From the NCBI GenBank assembly GCA_958299035.1, contig CATQJL010000112.1, positions 81,548,636 to 81,612,635 on the forward strand: 64,000 bases of DNA, in the 5' to 3' direction. Origin of the DNA: Cylicocyclus nassatus (taxonomy: Eukaryota; Nematoda; Chromadorea; Rhabditida; Strongylidae). Numbering within the stretch: position 1 is the stretch's first letter; each line of letters starts with the position of its first letter. A program made the translations under genes and the position numbers. The notes under the pieces were generated by a model. It did not search any database. It saw only the letters and a program-made list of their open reading frames with translations, and had not been told where the DNA came from. This document shows positions 37,591 through 47,700 of this stretch, piece by piece.

Positions 37591-38868
37591 CAGGACATAA
37601 TTATACAGCCACTCTAGAAATCGTCGTAATTTTTGTTCTTGTCAATGAATCTGTCTGAAACTTTGCTGTGTTGTGCGCATGTAAACCTACCATAACTCTT
37701 CCGAACGGCTTCCAATCCCGTTGATTTCGAACGGAGAAAAATTGAAAAAATCGAAAAAGCCCTCTCTGAAAGCTGGACAAAATTATACAGCCACCTGGTT
37801 TTTCTAATCACTATCGCATTCGTTGACTCTCAAATTTTTTTGTACAATTACTCTGCGTAATCGCTGATTTTGACGGACAGACTCCAACCTCAACATAGGC
37901 TGAACTTGATTTATCACATTGTCTACATGGGGATACAGCTTTCGCAACAACTTTCAGATTTTTCCTGATGATGCGGTAGCGATTTAGACCTGGAATACTT
38001 TCCACAAAAATTCCCTGCGAGCGGAAGATTCGATATAACCCTAGATCTCCTTATTTCCGTCTGTGTTTCATGTCATATTTCACCCGATGAATGAGATTAG
38101 CTAAGATTTTGAAGTTTTAAGCGTCTCCGGTTTTATCTCGTGATCTGAGTTGGCTTTGATACAGGGTGCTCCACTCAACATTCAGTGAATGTCAACTGCG
38201 GCTGAATCAGAGTGCTCAGTCCCTAAATTTCTTCCCAGTCATGCACACGAGTTCACTGTTGTATGGCTGTCGTAATGGCTACATTACAGTATTTTCTGTC
38301 GCTTGAAAATCGAGTTTCGTGGTGCAAAAGTGCGTCAACCCTATGGTGAGGTTGGAGTCTGTTCGTCAAAATCAGCGATTACGCAGAGTTTACGAAAGCG
38401 CTCTTCACCTCATCTATCCAGAAGGGTCAGTAGATTCCATGATTATCATTTGGAATGAACAAGAGCTTGAAAACTCTTTAAAGCAGTTGTTTGTTGAAGG
38501 AGATTGACTTTTAATGCTTTTAAAAGCAAGAAATGCAGCGATTGCTTCTATTTGAGTAGGAAAACAGGCTGTAAGTGTCGCAAATGTTTCATATTTTGGG
38601 ATGTAATTGTACAAAAAAATTTGAGAGTCAACGAATGCGATAGTGATTAGAAAAACCAGGTGGCTGTATAATTTTGTCCAGCTTTCAAAGAGGGCTTTTT
38701 CGATTTTTTTCGTTTTTCTCCGTTCAAACTCAACAAGACTGGAAGCCGTTCTGAGGGGTTATGGTAGGTTGACATGCGCACAATACAGCAAAGTTTCAGA
38801 CAGATTCATTGACAAGAACAAAAATTACGACGATTTCTAGAGTGGCTGTATAATTATGTCCAGCACTG
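37591..38868. mobile_element. Nonautonomous Tc1-like element with long inverted arms
   Basis: The left end (CAGGACATAATTATACAGCC) and right end (GGCTGTATAATTATGTCCAG followed by CACTG) are inverted repeats flanked by TA. The arms extend about 250 bp and resume internally (TCAAAATCAGCGATTACGCAG at 38368 against its complement at 37855). No intact transposase is seen. The 62-codon frame at 38319-38507 has no recognised motif. Confidence 0.8.
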
Positions 38869-38919
38869 TATGTAAATTCTACAAGGCGACAAATCTCAAT
38901 AAATTCATTTCTTTTTTAC

Positions 38920-39362
38920 TGACAGGGAGATGATGGTTGGTTGAAGTGACCTTTTGAGATGGGTTGTGTACCATTTTGGGGGGCATAAAATGCTGGTTCC
39001 AAATCTGTCTTCATTATCTGCGGCGTGTTCCTGTACGAGTAGTTATGAGCGTTTATTGGAGAAGAAAAGAATATGCAAGTAATGTAAAACAGTAATAACA
39101 ATTTCCTTAGCGCTTAAATGGACCAGTGGTGATCTTTCCAGCACTCTATAAAATAAACACTCTTAGGTGAGATTTATCCGCACTTTGGCTGGCGATTGTT
39201 TTTATCTTAGAAAAACATTCATTTTTGCTGCTTTAAACGCTTATAACTCCTCGTCCAGCAATGTGCCGCAGATAAGGAGGGCAGATTTGGAATCAGCATT
39301 TTACGCCCTCCAACATCGTATACAAATCATGGCAAGAGGTCACTTCGAATGACCATCCTTTC
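38920..39362. repeat. Palindromic MITE (family P), diverged copy
   Basis: The left arm (GATGGTTGGTTGAAGTGACC, GCTGGTTCCAAATCTG) and right arm (GGCAGATTTGGAATCAGCAT, GGTCACTTCGAATGACCATC) pair and match the 30645 copy. The foldback element at 39371 begins 8 bp beyond it, near its right tip. Confidence 0.75.
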
Positions 39363-39370
39363 CTTGTGAG

Positions 39371-41210
39371 CAGAGGTGCGATAGGGGGAGCCAAGTCTCC
39401 CCCTACCTTCACTTTTGAGCTGGTACGGGGTGACCACCTTCACTTTTGGAATAAAAAATTTTTCGCTGGACGACAAAGAAGGAAAATAAGCAAAACAAAC
39501 GCAAAAAAGATTATTGAAAGCATATATTTATGTATACGGCGGCATATATATTTAAAATAAAGGTTTTTAGTAAATGGTGTATTTGGAAGTAAAGCTTAGC
39601 AAAACTGTACGGATTTTATTAAGCAAATTATGTTATAACGTATAGCGAAGGAAGTAGGTCGATCCAGGCAGTAACGGCGGAGAACCAGAATTTTGAATAT
39701 TTAAATAGTGAAAAATCATGCGAAATTTCCACTGTTATAAATCTGTTGTTTGAAGATGTCAGCAGTTGCGACTTCATAGGTTTTGAAGAGTAGATGTTGC
39801 TCTATCAGCTAGTGAAGGAATCGGGTCGATTTAAGAGATAGTCGTTGAAAACCAGAGTTCTAAAACTTTACGCCATTTTTGCGTGTTTTTTGACTGTTGA
39901 GAGTTAAACTCTTATAAATCTTGAATGTGGAAGTGTATGATGTTGCGACTTCATAGGTTTTATAGAGTAAGGTTTGCCTTATCAGAATATGTCTTGTCCG
40001 TTCCGATCCATTGAAACACCTCCGAGATCCAGAGTCATGAAAAAGCAGGTAAAAAAGAGCTTTTTGAACTTTAACAGCTCATAGCTTCTTCAGAACTGCA
40101 TGAATCATGTTGAGACTTCATAGGTTAGATTCTTCTCGTCAAGAGCTTTCAGATGATATATAATATGTGGGGGTTTAGAGCCTCCTGCGAATTATGACCG
40201 GGGGGGGGAGACTTTTTAGGTCAAAGTCTCCCCCTCGCCCAATTTAATGTATTGGCTGGAGGCTGCCGGGGGAGACTTTGGCCTAAAAAGTCTCCCCCCC
40301 CCGGGCATATGCCGTAAGAGGCGCGAAACCCCCACATATTATATATCGTCTGAAAGCTCTTGACGAGAAGAATCTAACCTATGAAGTCGCAACATGATTC
40401 GTGCAATCCTGAAGAAGTTATGAGCTGTTGAAGTTCAAAAAGCTCTTTTTTACCTGCTTTTTCATGACTCTGGATCTCGGAGGTGTTTTAATGGATCGGA
40501 ACGGACAAGACATATTCTGATAAGGCAAACCTTACTCTATAAAACCTATGAAGTCGCAACATCATACACTTCCACGTTCAAGATTTATAAGAGTTTAACT
40601 CTCAACAGTCAAAAAACACGCAAAAATGGCGTAAAGTTTTAGAACTCTGGTTTTCAACGACTATCTCTTAAATCGACCAGATTCCTTCACTAGCTGATAG
40701 AGCAACATTTACTCTTTAAAACCTATGAAGTCGCAACTGCTGACATCTTCAAACAACAGATTTATAACAGTGGAAATTTTGCATGATTTTTCACTATTTA
40801 TTTATTCGAAATTCTGATTCTCGGCCGTTACTGCCTGGATCGATCTACTTTCTTCGCTGTACGTTATAACAAAATTTGCTTAATAAAATCCGTACAGTCC
40901 AACAAACTTCTACTTCCAAATGCACCATTTACTAAATACGTCTATTTTAAATTTTTATAAATAAAATTTATAGATATTTTTAATATTCATCGTATCTGTG
41001 GCCCTAAAGAGGGCCGTTGGGTCGACGTTAGACCTAGAAAGATAGCTCCGTTCGTCCGTTCTATCCTCCCCCCGCACCTCCCCCCCCCCCCCCCCGTCGA
41101 CGTTTTTGGGAGGTGAGTGTCCGACACTACCACCTTCACTTTTGGCCGGCCAGTGGTAGCTGAAACCACCTTCACTTTTGGGGGACCCGGCTCCCCCTAT
41201 CGCACCTCTG
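39371..41210. mobile_element. Intact hAT-like foldback element with 0.9-kb arms
   Basis: The 1840-bp near-perfect palindrome begins CAGAGGTGCGATAGGGGGAG and ends with its complement, and is flanked by CTTGTGAG at both 39363-39370 and 41211-41218, an exact 8-bp duplication. Its centre (40200-40310) carries AGTCTCCCCC blocks. No ORF of note is present. The outer part of the right arm has an extra C-tract and GTCGACG segment not found at left. The old copy at 2239-5222 matches one arm. Confidence 0.9.
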
Positions 41211-41365
41211 CTTGTGAGTTAAGCCCTTCAGCAGCATGCTGCCCATAACTTCGCCCTTATGAGTTGATTCAGGCTGTGCGCGGCTCCACGTTTGCTCAAA
41301 AACCGTGAAACTTCGATTTTTAACAGATCTTGGAAAAAAAAGCTTTGATGCTTCTTATTATATCA

Positions 41366-41655
41366 CTAGATGGCAAACCCGGCTCCGCCCAGCCCTGTCA
41401 ATAATATATTCGTAATCAGCATGCTCACTTACCCCCCTGTGCCAATTCCCAGCCCAGCTCGAACTTTTTGATCAATAAAATCGATATCGATCGATGACGA
41501 AAAGTAGCCTATGACACCCGCCCGTCCCCGAAGTGTATGTGTGCAAAGTTTGGTCCGGATCGTTTCAGAAATAAAAATTTCTATTCGAAACATACGTACA
41601 TATATACAAACGTACATACAGACATACAAACAGACATTACGCTTTATATATAAGA
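41366..41655 (-). mobile_element. Short Helitron, copy C
   Basis: In minus orientation it runs from TCTTATATATAAAGCGTAAT after an A, through a short TGTC/TACG tract, to a GGGCGGAGCCGGG hairpin and terminal CTAG before a T. It is 290 bp long and lacks coding sequence. It lies just past the sulfotransferase stop codon. Confidence 0.85.
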
Positions 41656-41768
41656 TTGGAAATCGAACGCTTTAGTTTTGTATACTACATCACAAAGTAT
41701 ATTAGAAATTGACTGCCTTCATTCAAAGAGAAAAGTTATGGGCAAAGTTGCAAAACTTATTTGTCAAC

Positions 41769-44700
41769 CTAATATAATATATGAACTTCTTCAAAATCTA
41801 CCTTTTGTATCCTGAAAACGTTGAAAAGATCGTCGAGCATTGTGTCTGTAGCATTTGAAGAATAACGAATAAATACGCGATGCGGGTAATAGTACAGCTG
41901 GCAGTGCCTAAATAAATTTGAAATGCTCATGAGAGATTTTATGCGGAATTAGTAGCAACCAGTTCTGAGGGAAGAAATGTTGATCTTCAAGAGTCTTCGA
42001 AAATCGATCCTTTTTCACCTAAACTCAGAATAACTTTCCGCAACATTTTTGTCAGTAAAAAATCTCGAATTCTGCTGGAAGTTTACTCGTGAAGGGGGAG
42101 TCTGATTGCAATCTTTATATATGCAATGTCCGGCACAGCTAGTAAGAGTGGCTGATCATCGTTTTGGGGATAAAGCAAAGAGAATATCGTATTTGCTTCC
42201 CCTGGATGGAGTCTCGGAAAAAATCACAGAGAAATACAATAAAATCGAATCCTACCTTGTTGAAAATTTTCCATCCAGACACCCCACCGTTCTGAGAAAG
42301 TTAAAACAGGACCAATATGCTCTCACGCGATGTCACACAGCGCGAGAGTTCAAAATTTTGTGCCAAATAAACAAATGTCTTTTTTACGCGACATCTATGG
42401 CTGAGGAATTTATGAAGATTTATATTATAGTCGTGATCAATTTTTTACGAACACCTGGAACTTTCCATGTGTTACTGATTGTGGGTTGGATCCGAACCTG
42501 TGCTCCCATGATTTTCGAAATTTTTTTCATGAGTCTTAACTCTGACTCAATCCGGATCATGTTACGCCTACGGCTTGCTAAAGGAGATCGCAATATGTCC
42601 TGCCTGTCCTATCCTCATTCTCCTTAATCTTCCAAGCCATAGCAGAATCCCGATTGGGAAAAGTTGCAAGACTTTGGTTGAGCTACCTCTATTACCATCC
42701 TCTCATATTCCTTGATTATGAAGCATGTCATATTTGCCTCGCAACCATTACAATACTCCCCTGGTAGATGATCCCTGTAATGAAGAACACAGTTAGCAGT
42801 CTCGTTTGCTGCTTTCAGCGACATGACTGCGAACGCATTAATGTCATATTTACGCTCTCCGACAATTATAGAGGTTTGTAATACCTGATGCATTTATCAA
42901 TGAATCCCGATAGAAAACGATCTACAGGATCGCGAATGACCATAGTGTGCATCCAGCCATCCTCATTATGCTCGTATATACGCCATAGAAGGTTTTGCAT
43001 CGATGGTGCTTTGAAGTGATTTGCACAAGATCTGTATGTGATTACGTTAACTCTATAATGCAAGAATTACTACTTCTCGACAGAAGTATGACAGAAGAAG
43101 AATATGGCCCTTTTAAACACTGTGATTTTTTTTGATTACTCCCTTTCCCTTCCGCCCCCTTATCGAAAGGGTACGTGTAAATTTGTTATTAATGGCAGCG
43201 TCCAGGCAAATCTGGGTCCATGAAGATCTCACCTGGAGGGTAATCTTGGAGCCCTAACTAAACCACTGCCCAAGCGGCACCTCAAATGGTAAGCTCACAG
43301 TTGAGATATTCGCCCCCAAACTGGACTTCGGGATCGTATTCGCATGGATTCACGGCGCGACACATCAGTTTCGCGCGGGACCCACGCGTGTCGCGCAATG
43401 AATCCATGCTAATACGATCCCGGGGTCCAGTTTGGAGGCGAATATCTCAACTGTGAGTTCACCATTTGAGCTGCCGCTCGGGCAGTATCTTAGTTAGGGC
43501 TCCAAAACTACTTTCCACATTAGAACCCCGTATGTCCAAATTTGCCTGGACGCTGCCTCTATGTATGAGTTACCTCATGTGCTGACTTTCACTGAAGAAT
43601 TTCCTTCCGCTCTGACGAAAGCCGTCCTCATCTGAGAGAAAGCAGAAAATCGCTTGCATCACAGTTGACATGCACTTTTGAATCAGGCATGTAGAGATTT
43701 TGTACTTCGGTGCTATCCTAACCTATGTACATGTGGATATAGCGACTTTATCAGAAAAAATTTCAAATAGATGAGGATTAAATGAAAAGATGTGCTCGCA
43801 TAATTGTGACTGCGCCTACTTCGACTTTAAAAAATTTGCGCAAACTTTGATCGACGTGCAATCCAAAGTTTAATCTAGAAGTACAATTACCGATTGGATC
43901 CCTTTCTAAAGGTCCTATGGAGCTCTAGCTTATTATGCATGCGATCTCCACATCAGACGTTCACATGTAGAATTGCTCTACTTTTTGTGATCAGAAATCG
44001 GAAAGAAATGTCAACTATATGCACCCAATCTCCGTCCATACTAAAGTCGATATTTTCAAGGGATAGCCCTTGGAAGAAGTTACAAATTTTTTATTCCATA
44101 AATCTGCATTATAGAATCCATAAGTGGAAGTGACTTGGGACAGCTCAAACTACATTCACGTCCATATTTCCCGCGTAGAGGGCTTCATGAACGCAGGCGA
44201 CGTGATCTTAATGGGAAGGAGCAGAAATGAACTCCAAAAAGATGTGCAGACATAGAAAGATTAGCTGAGCTTTACGAACTGAAGCTGAACAAAACAAAGA
44301 GGGGTACATGGAGTTGGTAGCGCATACACTAGGGACCATTCAAGTTGAAGGCACTCTAATCAAAAAGGCCACCTCTTTCAAGTACTATGAAAGCCGTACA
44401 ACCTCGGATGGTAATTTACAAGACAAAATAACCTTTAGATTGAATGCAGCTTAGACGAAGTGGAGAAGAGTCACTGAAGTCCGCGCTAGAAGAATACCGC
44501 TAAAACTGACGTCTATGTTATATCGACAGCTATATGGGAGCAAATGCTGGCCCTGCACACAGAACGATGAGAGAAAGGTCGGCTAATGAAAGGTGAAGGC
44601 GAAGTACTATAAAAGTCACAACCAACCACATCACGAACGAAACTGCACGAAGCATATTGGAAGCCATACCGGTTGTAGAAGATGCAAGAGGAAATCTTTC

Positions 44701-47700
44701 GATGGTATGGAGCACGAAGGCGAAGAAAAGAGGACCACAAAACCAAATCAGCCATATAAGTAGAAGTGCCAGGAAAGAAGCCAAGAGCAGGAAGTCTGGA
44801 GAGAGTGAGAGCAGACATGAAAGAACTTGGATGGAACAAAGAGTGGGCCTTAATTAAAAGGGGGGGGGGAGGATGTCGTCCGGTGATCGTGTGCCACACC
44901 TCTTGCTCGATTATGATCGTAGCTGAAGTGACATATAATATATACCAGTGCGTCATCTCTGCTTCGCAAAGGCTCGCACTGGCCCTATTTTCTGTATGCC
45001 TTACTTATTCCCGCATAATAATGACATTGAAACTCACCGCGCTATGTAGGCTATCACGAATAATTCGTAAACAACTACTCATTCGTAGAGGTTTTCCATG
45101 TGAGATCGGTATTTTCGCGTGGATAAAATCTTTCCCAGAAGAACAGATGCAAATTCGAGTAGGTTTTTGAAATTTTTGTGGCTTAGTAGTCGCCGTAAAG
45201 ACAATAAACATAGTGGGCTACATCGCTGTGCAAAAATCTTCTCAAATGATCAGGTAGAATCTTTAAAAAATTGACCGTTCACACAGCGAATGCTTCTTGG
45301 CGCTGTTTCCGTAAAGTAGTAGACGTTTCATTACTTTTTTAGGCTAACATCCATGGCTTGAACATTAGCTTGTCAAATATATCCTTAACTCTGCAAAAAG
45401 TAGTACTGCGGACCCAAATTTGCTGGCCAGAAGCCAAGTAGATCCGTTTGACGCGCAATTTTCAATGGATCCACTGAACGGATCCGCTTATGCTTTTGTA
45501 TAGTGAGCTTTCATGCTGGTAGCGTGCGCTGTGCAAAATTTGGGCTCAGGACGTTGGCTGGAACACGCTCTACGAATTTCGTGACAGACAGAGATTCACA
45601 CACACACACACAGACAGACAGACAGACAAACGTAAACAACCCTTAGCCCGTTATTATAAGTTACTAGTTGACTTACCCGGCTCCGCCCGGCCCTGTCATT
45701 ATTATATTCGTAACCAGCATGCTCGATTACCCCCCTGTGCCAACTCCCAGCACTGTGGCTCAAATTTTGCAAAAAATCGATAAAATCGATATTGATCGAT
45801 GACGAAAAGTGGCCTGTGACACCCGCCGGGGCTCGATGTGTATGTGTGCCAAGTTTGGTCCAGATCGGTTCAGAAATGGAATTTTCTATTCGGAACATGC
45901 CTACACACAGACAGATATACAGACAGACAGACAAACAGACTTTCAGCTTTATATATAAGATGATATATATAGGTGATATATCCTACTATAATAACGCGCT
46001 AAGGCCGTCTGTTTTTTTGTTTGTGTGTCTGTCTGTAAATCTGTCTGTCACGAAATTCATAGAGGAAGCTGCAACTAAGCTATCGGGCTGCAATTTTGCA
46101 CAACATACCGTGCCAGCGTGTAGGCTCACCATGCACAAGGACGAACCGATATGATAAGCGGGTCCCTCAAAATTTGCGCGTCAAACGGGTCTAGGCGCCT
46201 TTTGGCACGCAAAACTGGGTCGCTATTTCGACTTCTTGCAAAGTTATAAAGTCAAAGTCAGTAACTCTGCGCGCCATGAATTCTAGCCCAAAAAGTGCTC
46301 AAAAAGTTTGCTTTTTTGCGAGAACAGCGCCAAAAAGTGATGAACGCATAGGTAGTCGATTTGGCAAGGTTTTATTTGAAAAAACTGAAAAGATTTTTGC
46401 ACTGAATTGTAGCCCAAGGTGACCATTATCTTTATGACGATTATCAAACTAAAATAAATTAGTAATCCGTTCAATTTCGCATTTGTTTCCTTGCAACAAA
46501 GTTTTTTTCTCAAAATTACCGATCTTACATGGAAATGCTTCATGAATGAACAGTTGTTTACGATCCATTTGTGATGCTCAGCATCGCGTAGTGAGTTTCA
46601 AAGCCATTCCCATGCGAACATGAGAAAGGTATACGGATAGGGAGCCAGTGCGAACCTCCGCGAAGCGGAGGTGCGCACTGGTATAGGTGATAATGGTGAG
46701 GTGACATTCGCTTAACTTTATGGGATAACCCCTCTCATTTAAAACACAAGCGTATTGAGAATTGGTCCATCACCGTATACGTGCGGTAAGCATGATAGAG
46801 AAGCATCACCACCCGAGTGTTATTGAAGAGTGTTATTTTCTCTATCAGCGAGTTATATCTCTGTAATCTATGCAGAACTCAACTCCTTCCTTGCCCACGT
46901 TATAATCCCACTTCGAATAACCACCAAACTATGGAATCATGAGCCAACCAAAATTACACTATCTCAATTCTCCATAAGTGAACTTTTGGGAGACAGTTTA
47001 TACATGGTTCAATAGCTTAAATCTTTGTTTTCGCAAAAGTGATTTGAATTTGATTTGTTGTCATTCGTCTGAGTAAATTGTTTTACGTGGAATTCTTGTA
47101 AGAATTATTGCTTCGTATTCAGTGCAAAAAGAGGAAGCTAACTATTTAGAACAAAGTCGACAAAATGAAAATAACCATCTTTCTTTGTTGGCCTAGTATC
47201 TGAAGACCTCTTAGTTGGCCTAGTATCTGGAGAATTTGCTTTAACTTGGCCCAGGGGGTTATTTGACAAGCTAGTTACGGAAGTGAAATTCTTCATGTTT
47301 TTGGTAGGGCCTCCATCCTACGATTACGGTAGGTAAGAGGTATGGTCTATTTTTAAAATCGCGACGACGAGTTGACTGCGGTCCTTGCGCATACAGGAGC
47401 ATAAAAGACCCATACAAGAAGGCATTACCTCAACGCTCAGCTCAGTCATTTCCAGTGTCTCAATACTATCACAAGTAAGCAGAAAAACTATTTGATTAGA
47501 GATAGAAACCAAGAAATGGGAGCGCGTACGTGTGTGTCTCTTGTTCAACTCTGGGTACGAAATACTACAATATGACTCGCATCTCAGAGACTCCGTGTCA
47601 GAATCAGCAAAATTCAAGCTTAGTTTGTTCTGTACCGTGCCCCTACCGCTTTTCGAGGAAGGTCTTATCATGCAGACTCAGTCATATCATGGTAAACAAA

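Noticed and set aside
46830..47015. 61-codon ORF resembling the tail of a non-LTR element
   Set aside because: Too short and without a diagnostic motif to assign.
47324..47671. 115-codon minus-strand ORF within the sulfotransferase long intron
   Set aside because: No sulfotransferase motif and not needed by the exon phases, which join 49246 directly to 43712.
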